NCBI RefSeq assembly: GCF_002953935.1 | Contig: NZ_CP026514.1 | Span: 3,720,001 to 3,784,000 of the forward strand | DNA length: 64,000 bases | Direction of reading: 5' to 3' | Source: Arthrobacter sp. PGP41 | Lineage (GTDB): Bacteria > Actinomycetota > Actinomycetes > Actinomycetales > Micrococcaceae | In this document: piece after piece, positions 37,906 to 47,723 of the stretch | Layout of the letters: each line of letters begins with the position of its first letter | How positions within the stretch are numbered: the stretch's first letter is position 1 | Program-made: the position numbers and the translations under genes | The notes under the pieces: generated by a model | What the model was told of the DNA's origin: nothing | The model's input: only the letters and a program-made list of their open reading frames with translations | Database searches by the model: none

Positions 37906-39194
37906 ACGACGCATCCATCACAACGGACCACAGTGGCAGCAGCTGCCTGCAGGTGGGCGCCGCCTCCGTGGAGGTTTCCGTCCCGGCCGGCACCATGATG
38001 TCCGGATTCGCCGCACGCGTGGAGCCGAGCACCGGCGTCCATGACCCCCTGACCGTGCGGGCACTTGTTATCGACGGCTTCTGCTGGGTGACGGTGGATG
38101 TGTGCGGCCTCGACGGACCCACCTGCCGGACCATAGCGGACTGCATCCCCTTCCGCGAAGGGCATGCCGTGATCAGCGCCACCCACACCCACTCGGGGCC
38201 GTGTGCCATGCGTGGCGGTTTGGGGGACTGCGACCCGGACATCATCGAGGCCATCAGCGCGGCCGCGGCAGTGGCCGTCAAGGATGCCTCCAACTCCCGG
38301 GAACCGTGCCAGGCCTATTACGGATCCTTTGCGGGCCTTGGCATTGCCAAGAACCGGCGGCACCCCGGGCGTGCAATAGACCCCGCACTGCAGGTTGTGG
38401 TCTTCAAGCGGGACGACGGGACAGCCAGGGCCTGGCTGGTGCAGTATCCGTGCCATCCCGTTGTGCTTGGCGCCGACAACCGGCTGGTTTCCGGGGACTA
38501 CCCGGCCTTCGTGCGGAGCCACCTTGAGCGCGCAGCCCCAGGTTCCACCGCTGTCTTCCTGACCGGGGCCGCCGGCGATGTCAATACCGGTCATTCGGCT
38601 GAGAGTTCCTATTCCCAGGCAGCGGCTGAGCACCGGACGTTCGAGGAAGCTGAACGGATAGGAGGACTGCTCGGCGAGGCCGCGGCCCAGGCACGGACCT
38701 CGGGCAAGCCGCTCGGAGGGGTCATTCTGGCTGCAGCAGCATCCATCGACCTCTCCTTCGAGGTACTTGACGCCCGCATCCCTGCGGAATCAGCGGCCTA
38801 CTGGACTAAGCTCATGGCGGACGCGGCGCCCGGGCAAAGGGCCTTGCTGCAGACCTGGATCGACTGGGCGGCACGGGACCACCTGCTGAGGGACATGAAA
38901 TGGAGGGGGACGGTGACAGTTCTCCGGCTGGGCAGCCTGCTGGTGGTGGCACTGCCAGGGGAACCCTTCCTCAGGTGTGCCGAGCGCATCCAGGAAGCCT
39001 TCGCCACTCCCGTCATCGTTGCCGCCTACAGCAACGGCTGTCCAGGGTACTTTCCCACTGCCGACGAATATGACCACGCAGGATACGAAGTCACGGACGC
39101 CCATCGTTATTACGGGATGCCCGCCCCCTTCAAGCGGGGCAGCGCGGAGCAGCTGGTGGAAACGGCCATTGAACTGGGACGGCGGCTGCTGTGA
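37902..39194 (+). CDS. Neutral/alkaline ceramidase-like protein without a signal peptide
   Basis: 430 residues resembling the N-terminal catalytic domain of neutral ceramidases. AATHTHSGP-type metal ligands (ATHTHSGPCAM, about residues 91-101) and VQYPCHPVVLGADN with a further histidine are present. FLTGAAGDVNTG sits where ceramidases have their nucleophile region (NSGDVSPN), and here the serine position is alanine. There is no signal peptide and no C-terminal Ig-like domain. It is probably a cytosolic zinc amidase of different specificity, perhaps removing an N-acyl group from an amino sugar. No characterised relative is known to me. Confidence 0.72.
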   Translation: MNDASITTDHSGSSCLQVGAASVEVSVPAGTMMSGFAARVEPSTGVHDPLTVRALVIDGFCWVTVDVCGLDGPTCRTIADCIPFREGHAVISATHTHSGPCAMRGGLGDCDPDIIEAISAAAAVAVKDASNSREPCQAYYGSFAGLGIAKNRRHPGRAIDPALQVVVFKRDDGTARAWLVQYPCHPVVLGADNRLVSGDYPAFVRSHLERAAPGSTAVFLTGAAGDVNTGHSAESSYSQAAAEHRTFEEAERIGGLLGEAAAQARTSGKPLGGVILAAAASIDLSFEVLDARIPAESAAYWTKLMADAAPGQRALLQTWIDWAARDHLLRDMKWRGTVTVLRLGSLLVVALPGEPFLRCAERIQEAFATPVIVAAYSNGCPGYFPTADEYDHAGYEVTDAHRYYGMPAPFKRGSAEQLVETAIELGRRLL

Positions 39195-40165
39195 GGCCCA
39201 GATCCACAATTGTCCAGGTCGCCAAGCTCATCGGGGTGGCACCTTCCACGGTGTCCCGGGCATTCACGGATCCCGGGAAGCTGAAGCCGGAGACTGTCCA
39301 ACGGGTCATGGACGCAGCTGCAGAGATCGGATACGTCCCCAACCACCATGCACGCGCGTTGATCACCGGCCGCTCAGGCGCAATCGGGCTGGTGCTGCCC
39401 GATGTTGCCAACCCCTTCTTTCCCCCGCTGATCCGTTACGCGCAGCTGGCGGCGGAGGATTACGGGCTCGCCGTGTTCGTTGCAGACACAGCTGAGGACA
39501 CCAAGCGGGAATTGCAGATGATTGAACGGCTGTCGCCGCAGGTGGAGGGCCTGATCATAGCTTCGTCGCGGCTCTCGGACCGGGTTCTCCAGACGGTTGC
39601 CGAGCGGCAGCCGACCGTGCTGATCAACCGGGACGTCGCCGGCGTCCCGCGCGTCCTCATCAGCACGTCCAAGGCGCTCACGGACGGGCTCCGCCACCTG
39701 GTGGATGCCGGCCACACCCGTATCGCCTATGTTGGCGGTCCGGCGAGGTCCTGGTCTGATGGGCAGCGTCATGGCGCCGTGCAGTCAACCTTGGAAAGCC
39801 TCGGGCTTGAAACCTTTTTCTTCCGCGCGAAGTCCGGAAACTACGCCGATGCCCTTGAAGTCAGCGGCGAGGTGGAAGCCGCCGGAGCTACCGCCGTCGT
39901 AGCCTTTGACGACGTTGTTGCCCACGGCCTGATGTCCGGATTCCGGGCACACGGCCTGCGCGTCCCCGAGGACATCAACGTCCTGGGGTGCGATGACACC
40001 CTGGCGATAACAACCCATCCGCCACTGTCGAGCATCTCTCTGGACCTGGCATCTGCCGCCCGGAGCGCTGTGGCAATGCTGAGGTCGGCGGGCCGGCCAG
40101 GGGCGAGCAGCGACCAGCGCTTCGAACTCGAGGGGTCCCTGGTGCTTCGCGGCACCACGACTTGA
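39191..40165 (+). CDS. LacI-family transcriptional regulator of the amino-sugar operon
   Basis: 324 residues from the GTG at 39191 (GTGA overlap). The helix-turn-helix is TIVQVAKLIGVAPSTVSRAF, the hinge helix VPNHHARALITGRSG, and the sugar-binding domain starts IGLVLPDVANPFFPPLI. The effector pocket side includes INVLGCDDTLAI. It is the last gene of the operon. The palindromes TGCAA-N4-TTGCA upstream of the operon are its most likely binding sites, giving autoregulation. Confidence 0.9.
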   Translation: MRPRSTIVQVAKLIGVAPSTVSRAFTDPGKLKPETVQRVMDAAAEIGYVPNHHARALITGRSGAIGLVLPDVANPFFPPLIRYAQLAAEDYGLAVFVADTAEDTKRELQMIERLSPQVEGLIIASSRLSDRVLQTVAERQPTVLINRDVAGVPRVLISTSKALTDGLRHLVDAGHTRIAYVGGPARSWSDGQRHGAVQSTLESLGLETFFFRAKSGNYADALEVSGEVEAAGATAVVAFDDVVAHGLMSGFRAHGLRVPEDINVLGCDDTLAITTHPPLSSISLDLASAARSAVAMLRSAGRPGASSDQRFELEGSLVLRGTTT

Positions 40166-40205
40166 TCGAGTTGGCCTAGGGTTCCCTGGTATGGCGGGCA
40201 CGAAC

Positions 40206-40958
40206 TCACAGGTTCGCGGCTTCCTCCTCCGCCAGCCTGATCATGCGGAGTTCGTCCTCCACGGCGCGGGACGGCCAGTAATCCTTGGCCAGCTCAACGG
40301 CCCGGACCCTGTCCGCTTCAGGGAAGAGCTTGCCGAGCAGCCCGGCCGCCTGCAGCAGGGCAATCAGGGCTATGGTCCTGGGTTCGGGTGCCTTGGTGCC
40401 GGTCTTGGCGGACGCGGAATCCGGCGCCTGGGCCCCGGCTGTGCCGGCACCGGCAGCCGTTGCGTCGGCAGCCCCGGAATCAGGCGGCTCGAGGTTGGAC
40501 GGCGCACCGCTGAGTGCCGCTTCGATTTTCTTCAGGAGCGCGGCTTCCGGGGCATGGTCCTTTTCCGGGTAGCGTACGGCGCGGAAAAGGCCCAGGTGCC
40601 TTTCGCCGACGTGTTCCACGATGCCCAGGGAAGCCATCCCCTCGTAGACGCGCTGCACTTCGGCGCGGCCCTCGAGCACCGAGACCCACCATCGTGGAGT
40701 GTGCGGCCGTGACTTGCCGCGGATGAGCTCCAGCTCGTGCTGCAGGTGGGTGTCCGGCGCAGTGCCGGCAGCCCTGACGTGCTTGCCCTGCAGCTCGATG
40801 GCACCGAGCAGGTCCAGCTCGGCCAGCACAGCACCTGCCAGCGTGGTCCGAAGTGCGAAGACCGGAATTTCGGGTTTTCCGCTGGCATCATTTGTGGCCA
40901 GCAGCAGGAATGCCTGGGGAAGGCTCAGTTCCACCGCTTGGGGTGTTTCAGCGTCCAT
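40206..40958 (-). CDS. GOLPH3/VPS74 (GPP34) family protein
   Basis: 250 residues from the ATG at 40958. The first about 155 residues match the GPP34 fold: LSLPQAFLLLATNDASGK at the start, LAGAVLAELDLLGAIEL in the first helices and a winged region with PRWWVSVLEG. A proline/alanine linker (about 155-190) leads to a C-terminal helical part, ALIALLQAAGLLGKLFPE. In eukaryotes GOLPH3 binds PI4P and sorts Golgi enzymes. Bacterial members are mostly actinobacterial and of unknown role. Convergent with the LacI gene. Confidence 0.85.
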   Translation of the reverse strand: MDAETPQAVELSLPQAFLLLATNDASGKPEIPVFALRTTLAGAVLAELDLLGAIELQGKHVRAAGTAPDTHLQHELELIRGKSRPHTPRWWVSVLEGRAEVQRVYEGMASLGIVEHVGERHLGLFRAVRYPEKDHAPEAALLKKIEAALSGAPSNLEPPDSGAADATAAGAGTAGAQAPDSASAKTGTKAPEPRTIALIALLQAAGLLGKLFPEADRVRAVELAKDYWPSRAVEDELRMIRLAEEEAANL

Positions 40959-41053
40959 AGCACCATGGTGCGCCTGTCTGGCAGAGACTTCTACGGCCGA
41001 AGTACCTTGATTTCCCCGCTGGAACCCCTGTACCTGCGCCGGGGCAAAGGATG

Positions 41054-41091
41054 AAGGGGACGACGGCGGGACGTCCCGCCGTCGTCCCCTT
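41054..41091. repeat. Dispersed palindrome, copy 5 (between divergent genes)
   Basis: Arms 41054-41071 and 41074-41091 form a perfect 18-bp inverted repeat with the shared core GGACGACGGCGGGA. It lies between the 5' ends of the GOLPH3-like and NYN-domain genes, 56 bases before the latter start, so not at the end of any gene. Confidence 0.88.
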
Positions 41092-41146
41092 GCGTGTCGC
41101 ATCCGGAAGGGTCGCCGGTGGGCGGCGTTGCTGGCACACTGGCCCA

Positions 41147-42382
41147 ATGAACGAGGCACTCTCACCCTCCCGCAGGCCTGGCATCCGGGCAGCGATGTTC
41201 GTCGATTTTGACAACGTCTTTACCGGCCTGCAGGCACTGGATCCACTGGCAGCGAAGCGGTTCGCCGAAGACCCCAAGCACTGGGCGGACGCATTGTCAG
41301 CCGGCGGTTCCGGCGAGGGGCCCCGCCGCTTCCTGATCCGCAACTGCTACCTGAACCCGATGGTGTACTCGAAGTACCGGACATATTGGACCCGGGCCGG
41401 TTTCCGCGTGATCGACTGCCCGTCGCTCACGCAGCGGGGAAAGAGCAGCACGGACATCAACCTGGTGCTCGATGCCATGGACGCGCTCTCCGGAAGCGGC
41501 GGGATCGAAGAGTTCTTCATCGCCTCGGCCGATGCCGACTTCACGTCCCTGATCCAGCGTTTCCGTGCGGCCGACCGGATGACGACGGTCATCGCTGCCG
41601 GTGCTGTGGCCTTTGCCTACCGGGAGATGGCGGACCATGTGGTGGAGTCCCACGATTTCGTGGCGATCCTCAACGGAACCGCCGGGGAGCCCATCCATGC
41701 GGTGGCGTCTGCGAAACAGCCGAATGTCCCTGCTCCAGCCAAAACGAAATCCAAGGTTAGCTCGCCGGCAATCCGTGAGGTGCTGGAGTTCGTGCGCTCC
41801 GCGCCGGGACCGGTGGTCGGCGCGATGGTGGCCCACCGGGCGCTCACGGCAGACCCTTCCCTGAAGACGGACTGGGGCGGCTTCGGGAAGTTCGGGACCT
41901 GGGTCTCGCAGATCGGCAAGGACCTCGAGTATTCCGCAGCCCAGGGCGGCTGGGTCTGGGACGGGAAACGGTTCTCGAGCGAGGATCTTCCCGTGCCGGC
42001 GGAGCAGCAGCCGGGCGTCGAAGAGCAGGTCACCCGCGTGACGGATGTGCCGGCTCTTTCAGCGTCCCAGTTCCGGCAGATTTTCCAGTCCTTGGCGGCC
42101 CGGCTTCGTGAACACCCGGTCAACCGCACCGAACTGAGCCGCCAGGTGCGGGACGACTGCGTTAGTGCCGGCCAGCCGGTCTCACGCAACGCGGTCAGTT
42201 TCGTCCTGCAGGGCCTCGCGTACGCCAACTTCCAGCTCAGCGACCAGGCGACGGCCGCGGAACTTGCAGCAGCCTGGACGGCGAATGTGGAAGAACTCTG
42301 CCGGGTGGCGCTGCTGGAGTTCGATGCCGCTGAAAAGCTGGCGGTGCGCCGGTGGGCCAGCGGCGGACTGCTGGACGCCTAA
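41147..42382 (+). CDS. NYN-domain (PIN-like) putative ribonuclease
   Basis: 411 residues. The N-terminal NYN domain (about 15-195) has the acidic cluster of this PIN-like nuclease family: AAMFVDFDNVF, KSSTDINLVLDAMDAL and FFIASADADFTSLIQRF. Residues about 200-290 look like a LOTUS/OST-HTH-type helical module (AIREVLEFVRSAPGPVV ... WGGFGKFGTWVSQIG). A second helical module of similar size fills the C-terminus. This architecture suggests RNA cleavage coupled to RNA binding. The start at 41147 is the first ATG past the palindrome. No operon partner is clear. Confidence 0.8.
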   Translation: MNEALSPSRRPGIRAAMFVDFDNVFTGLQALDPLAAKRFAEDPKHWADALSAGGSGEGPRRFLIRNCYLNPMVYSKYRTYWTRAGFRVIDCPSLTQRGKSSTDINLVLDAMDALSGSGGIEEFFIASADADFTSLIQRFRAADRMTTVIAAGAVAFAYREMADHVVESHDFVAILNGTAGEPIHAVASAKQPNVPAPAKTKSKVSSPAIREVLEFVRSAPGPVVGAMVAHRALTADPSLKTDWGGFGKFGTWVSQIGKDLEYSAAQGGWVWDGKRFSSEDLPVPAEQQPGVEEQVTRVTDVPALSASQFRQIFQSLAARLREHPVNRTELSRQVRDDCVSAGQPVSRNAVSFVLQGLAYANFQLSDQATAAELAAAWTANVEELCRVALLEFDAAEKLAVRRWASGGLLDA

Positions 42383-42483
42383 ACGTGCTGGTCGAAAAGC
42401 ACCGGGTTGAACTGCCGGCTGCTATCCGGCACAGCAGGACTAGACTACTAGCAGAACATCCCTTCCAAAACGGGGAGGTCCTC

Positions 42484-42807
42484 ATGGACGCCGAAACCGC
42501 CGGCGTGACCGGTCATGATGTCACCACCATCGTTTGCGTGTGCGGCAACACCGTCAGCCAGGACGGCTTGATCCAGGCCAACTCCCAGGGCATACCTGTT
42601 CATGCCGGAGGAGACACTCCCATCCCGGATGGCCTGGCGGCGTGGCCCGAGGATGAGGACCTGTACACGCTGTGCCCCAGATGCGGCCGCGTGTACCGCG
42701 ATGCCGTCATCGAAGAAACAGGAACGGCGCCCGTTGCTTTCCGGGTGGACGTCACCGCTGACCCACTTGCCGGAGCCATCCAGGCCCACTGGAACCTCAG
42801 CGTGTAG
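42484..42807 (+). CDS. Small zinc-ribbon-like hypothetical protein
   Basis: 107 residues with two Cys pairs, CVCG (about 18-21) and CPRCG (about 68-72), likely to bind one zinc. The rest is acidic (AAWPEDEDLYTL) with no known domain that I recognise. The start at 42484 has GGGGAGG nine bases upstream. It lies between the NYN gene and the aldo/keto reductase gene; no function can be inferred. Confidence 0.7.
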   Translation: MDAETAGVTGHDVTTIVCVCGNTVSQDGLIQANSQGIPVHAGGDTPIPDGLAAWPEDEDLYTLCPRCGRVYRDAVIEETGTAPVAFRVDVTADPLAGAIQAHWNLSV

Positions 42808-43970
<1,163 letters not shown>

Positions 43971-44024
43971 CCGCTCACGCCACCTGAACGGCCGAACTTT
44001 TAGCTGCCCAACGCCTGAAAAGAG

Positions 44025-44056
44025 CGGACGACGGCGGGAGGTCCCGCCGTCGTCCG
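44025..44056. repeat. Dispersed palindrome, copy 6 (between convergent genes)
   Basis: Arms CGGACGACGGCGGGA (44025-44039) and its complement (44042-44056) are a perfect 15-bp pair followed by TTTTCCGTTT. Placed between the convergent aldo/keto reductase and SRPBCC genes, it fits a terminator in the plus direction. Confidence 0.87.
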
Positions 44057-44105
44057 TTTTCCGTTTGCGAGGCGCCGCTTCCTCAGCTGACCCCGCCCGG
44101 CACTT

Positions 44106-44579
44106 CTAGAGCTGCCCGGTGGGGCCGGTGTCCTCGACTTCGCCGCGCCAGCCGCCGGTTTCGGTACCGCGCGATTCGATGAAGTCCTTGAACTTGCGCA
44201 TGTCAGATTTCACCTGCATCTGGTCCATCTTCAGTGCCGCACCTGCTTTTTCAGTGAGGGTTTCCGGCGCCCATTCGAAATGGACCCTGACCTTCGTGTG
44301 GTTGGCATCCAGGGGCGTAAACCTGATGATGCCGGCATGGGACTTGCCGTCGGTGCTGCGCCAGGCGATCCGGTCGTCAGGCTCCTGGTCGACTATTTCA
44401 GTATCGAATTCCCGCTGGACACCGCCCACTTTGGTAACCCAATGGTTGGTGGTGTCCGTCAGCTGGGTTACGGATTCGACGCCGGACATGAATTGCGGAA
44501 AGGATTCGAACTGGGTCCACTGGTTGTACGCGGTCCGCAGCGGCACTGCTACTTCAACGGTCTCTTCAACGTGTTCCAT
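44106..44579 (-). CDS. SRPBCC-family protein (polyketide cyclase/dehydrase-like)
   Basis: 157 residues from the ATG at 44579, preceded by GAGGAGGAAGC. VEVAVPLRTAYNQWTQFESF and SFPQFMSGVESV are typical of the polyketide cyclase/START-like subgroup, sometimes called 'cyclase/dehydrase'. DDRIAWRSTDGKSHAG and NHTKVRVHFEWAPE complete the sheet. The lipid or aromatic ligand is unknown. It is divergent from the phospholipase D-like gene. A longer frame to 44732 exists but would add non-conserved sequence. Confidence 0.82.
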   Translation of the reverse strand: MEHVEETVEVAVPLRTAYNQWTQFESFPQFMSGVESVTQLTDTTNHWVTKVGGVQREFDTEIVDQEPDDRIAWRSTDGKSHAGIIRFTPLDANHTKVRVHFEWAPETLTEKAGAALKMDQMQVKSDMRKFKDFIESRGTETGGWRGEVEDTGPTGQL

Positions 44580-44805
44580 TGCTTCCTCCTCATGACGGAC
44601 GGCTGCAACAGCGGACCGGCAGAGTTTGCCATCCTGCCAGTCAGGCAGCCGCCACTTTTGCACGATAAGTCCGGCGGGCACCGGTGTCCAGACCCTTGGA
44701 ATTGCCAGAATGACGGCATCATCGGATGACATTGACCGGCACAGTCGTAGGCTACTGGTAGGCCGGACGCCTAATGACGGGCCCGGGTCCCGAAGGGAAC
44801 GACGA

Positions 44806-46443
44806 GTGGACAGTACTGCTGGTTACTGGTTCTTGGGTGCCGCCGAGTGGGGCAATGCGGCTGCCGACGTGCACGCCGGCAAAGTAGGATCGCCCTCCTG
44901 GTCGGAGGGCAACCTGGTGCGGCCCCTGATTCACGGTGCCACCTATTTCGCCCGGCTGCATGAGGAGCTCTCGGCCCTGCAAGCGGGAGACCGTGTGTGG
45001 TTCACCGACTGGCGTGGCGACGGCGACGAAAAGCTTACGGCGGACGGGCCGGCCATCGGAGAGTTGCTGGCGCGGCTTGCCCGGGACGGAGTGGAAGTGC
45101 GCGGCCTCGTGTGGAGGTCACACGGAGAACGCGTGTCCGCCCCCATGAGCAACCTGTCCAACGAGCACCTCAGCCGCCAGATCAACGACGCCGGCGGCGA
45201 GGTGCTGCTGGACCAGCGGGTGCGGCTCTTCGGCTGCCATCACCAGAAACTGTTCGTCATCCGCAACCGTAATGACCCTTCCCGGGACATCGCATTCGTT
45301 GGCGGGATCGATCTTTCCCACAGCCGCCGGGACGACGCCGATCATATGGGAGACCCGCAGTCGGTGGAGATGGATCCCCGGTACGGGAAACAGCCTCCAT
45401 GGCACGATGCTGCCCTGGAACTGCGCGGCCCGGTGGTGGCGGATGTGCTGAAGCTGTTCGCGGAAAGGTGGGACGACCCCCATCCCCTGGACCGGCGCAC
45501 TCCGTACCGGATGCTGCTGCAGCGCCTGGCGGATATGCCGCGGCACCCCGAGCCCCTGCCGGAGACTGCGCCGCCACCGCCGCCGGCCGGCCCGCACGCC
45601 GTGCAGCTGCTGCGCACCTACGGCGTGAAGCATCCGCCGTTCCCGTTCGCACCCGATGGTGAACGGAGCGTTGCCCGGGCCTACACAAAAGCATTCGGCC
45701 TGGCCCGCTCCTTGATTTACATCGAGGACCAGTACCTGTGGTCTGCTGAGGTGGCGGCCGGTATCGCAGGGGCCCTCGAACAGAACCCAGGGTTGAATGT
45801 GATCGCCGTGGTACCGCGCTACCCGGACTCCGACGGTCCGCTGGGAGGGCCGCCCAAGCGGCTCGGCCAGCTGCGCGCCATCGAAAGGATGCGCCGCGTG
45901 GCTCCCGACAGATTCGGCGTGTTCAACCTGGAGAACAGGGCCGGGACACCGATCTATGTCCATGCCAAGATCTGCATCATCGACGACACCTGGTTCACGT
46001 GCGGATCGGACAACTTCAACCGGCGGTCCTGGACCACGGACAGCGAGCTTACCTGCGCGGTCATCGACACCTCCGCTGGCCAGGGGGAGGCGCCCGGCGC
46101 AGGCACTGGCCCGGGCACCAGTCCCGGCACTGGTCCCGGGGCTTCCAGTCCGCTGGCCCAGGGGCTGCGGCGGCAGCTCTGGGCCGAGCACCTGGGCCTG
46201 GACCAGGATGACCCCCGGCTGAGCGATCCGGCGGACGGCCTCGGCCTGTGGAATGCCGCTGCCGATGCCCTGGATGAATGGCACAAAACTGACCGCCTCT
46301 CGCCCCGCCCCGGGGGTCACGCGCGGCACCACACCACACACCCGGTCACACGCCTGCAGCGCCTCTGGGCGGATCCTGCGTACCGCTTTTTGGTGGACCC
46401 GGACGGCCGCCCCCGCAAACTGCGCGGGACTACACGGTTTTAG
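44806..46443 (+). CDS. Phospholipase D-like protein, first HKD motif incomplete
   Basis: 545 residues from the GTG at 44806, with GAAGGGA upstream. Two PLD-type motifs are present. The first is HHQKLFVIRN (H146, K148), in which the expected aspartate is arginine. The second is VHAKICIIDD (about H386), complete, with the GS pair in TCGSDNFNRRSW. No signal peptide or membrane helix is evident. A Gly/Thr/Pro-rich insertion (about residues 428-450) precedes the C-terminal part. It may act as a phosphatidyl transferase or phosphodiesterase; the substrate is unknown. The next membrane-protein gene begins 12 bp downstream. Confidence 0.85.
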   Translation: MDSTAGYWFLGAAEWGNAAADVHAGKVGSPSWSEGNLVRPLIHGATYFARLHEELSALQAGDRVWFTDWRGDGDEKLTADGPAIGELLARLARDGVEVRGLVWRSHGERVSAPMSNLSNEHLSRQINDAGGEVLLDQRVRLFGCHHQKLFVIRNRNDPSRDIAFVGGIDLSHSRRDDADHMGDPQSVEMDPRYGKQPPWHDAALELRGPVVADVLKLFAERWDDPHPLDRRTPYRMLLQRLADMPRHPEPLPETAPPPPPAGPHAVQLLRTYGVKHPPFPFAPDGERSVARAYTKAFGLARSLIYIEDQYLWSAEVAAGIAGALEQNPGLNVIAVVPRYPDSDGPLGGPPKRLGQLRAIERMRRVAPDRFGVFNLENRAGTPIYVHAKICIIDDTWFTCGSDNFNRRSWTTDSELTCAVIDTSAGQGEAPGAGTGPGTSPGTGPGASSPLAQGLRRQLWAEHLGLDQDDPRLSDPADGLGLWNAAADALDEWHKTDRLSPRPGGHARHHTTHPVTRLQRLWADPAYRFLVDPDGRPRKLRGTTRF

Positions 46444-46455
46444 GCGAGCGGGTCG

Positions 46456-47088
46456 ATGTTCAACATGGGGTTTCACCGCTTACCGATAGGCGCCGTGCCG
46501 CAAGGAATGGGAGCCGGGGGTCACCCAGGGTCGCGCCCAGTCGCCGTCTTGGCCACCCTCGCAGCCGTGGCCTTCGGATTGAGGGCAGTGATCGAGCTTC
46601 CCGGCGAGGTCACATACTGGGATCCGCAGACTCCGCGTGACTATGCCGCGGTGGCCTTAACCTCCCTGGCCTTGCTGTTCTTGGGCGGTACCCTCTGGGC
46701 CATGGGGAGGACTGGACAGCGCATGGACACAAGGACCCGAAAAGCCGCGAGGGTCAGCCGGGTGTCCCTGCGCACAGCGGCGGCCGCTGCACTGGTGGTC
46801 TCCTTCTCGAATTTCCTGGAAGACTTTCTGCGGCTGCGCTGGTTCGGAACAACCTTTGTCGCAGGAATCCTGGTGCTCTCCCTCGCGCTGCTGACAGCAA
46901 CGGTCGCCCGTTTTGCGGCCACTCCCCGGAAGGCGCCTGCCGAAGCGCTCCTTTTGCTGGCCATCACCGCCGGCGTTGTTTTCCTGTCCTTGTCAATGTT
47001 CCTTGCGTGCTTGGCCCTGCTGGCGGTGGCTGCCTACTACGCCCGAAGCCGAATCACAACCGTCCGTCCCCCTTCTGACGCGAGTTAA
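46456..47088 (+). CDS. Hypothetical membrane protein
   Basis: 210 residues with five likely helices: AVLATLAAVAFGLRAVIEL, AAVALTSLALLFLGGTLWAM, LRTAAAAALVVSFSNFL, FVAGILVLSLALLTATVARF and a final paired stretch LLLLAITAGVVFLSLSMFLA. A basic cytoplasmic loop (about 90-110) sits between helices 2 and 3. I recognise no family. It starts 12 bp after the phospholipase D-like gene and is probably co-transcribed with it. Confidence 0.68.
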   Translation: MFNMGFHRLPIGAVPQGMGAGGHPGSRPVAVLATLAAVAFGLRAVIELPGEVTYWDPQTPRDYAAVALTSLALLFLGGTLWAMGRTGQRMDTRTRKAARVSRVSLRTAAAAALVVSFSNFLEDFLRLRWFGTTFVAGILVLSLALLTATVARFAATPRKAPAEALLLLAITAGVVFLSLSMFLACLALLAVAAYYARSRITTVRPPSDAS

Positions 47089-47210
47089 GCGCGGGCCAGC
47101 AACTGAATGGAGCAATTCCGGGCAAATCTTTTCCGCTTACTGCGCTACCGTGCGCCGAAGCCGCCGCCAGTTCGGCCCTGCCTACGGCTTCCGCATGCCC
47201 CGTCCTCCAC

Positions 47211-47723
47211 CTAACCGACCTGGAGGTCGAGCTCCACGGGGATGGGCCTGCGGACGGCATCATCGACCGGGCAATGCTTCAGGCCCCACTCGACAATCCT
47301 CCGAACAGCCGCCTCATCGGCTGCAGGCCCTACCCGAACCGCCACCCGCATGCTGACCGGGCCGGCGCTGACGTCCTCGGAGATGCCCAGGATGCCTCGG
47401 TCGTCAGACTCACTGTCCACGTCGACCTGCAGCCCGGGCAGTTCCACGCCCTGCTCGGCAGCACGCATCACCATCAGGGTTGCGGCGCACGAGGCATAGG
47501 CAGCGCGGAAGAGCCAGCCGGGCGACGGTGCCGAACCGGTTCCACCCACGCCAGCGACCATATCGGTCTCCAGGGAGGAGCCATCCGTTCCTGTGACCCG
47601 GATGCGGAGGCCTTCCATCACAACGGCCGACGCGGTCGAATCGCGGTAGCGCGCCTCGTCAGTATGGGCGCCCAGAAATTCTTTGGCCGACTTGATTGCT
47701 TCGGCAATTCGGGAGCTGCTCAT
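47211..47723 (-). CDS. OsmC/Ohr-family peroxiredoxin-like protein
   Basis: 170 residues with the OsmC fold: VGGTGSAPSPGWLFRAAYASCAATLM holds the first reactive cysteine (key part AYASCAATL) and KHCPVDDAVRRPIPVEL the second. Such proteins reduce organic hydroperoxides through this cysteine pair. SPGWLFRAAYASC is closer to the general OsmC subgroup than to Ohr. It is transcribed away from the lipoprotein/ECF genes, with 243 bp between them. Confidence 0.87.
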   Translation of the reverse strand: MSSSRIAEAIKSAKEFLGAHTDEARYRDSTASAVVMEGLRIRVTGTDGSSLETDMVAGVGGTGSAPSPGWLFRAAYASCAATLMVMRAAEQGVELPGLQVDVDSESDDRGILGISEDVSAGPVSMRVAVRVGPAADEAAVRRIVEWGLKHCPVDDAVRRPIPVELDLQVG

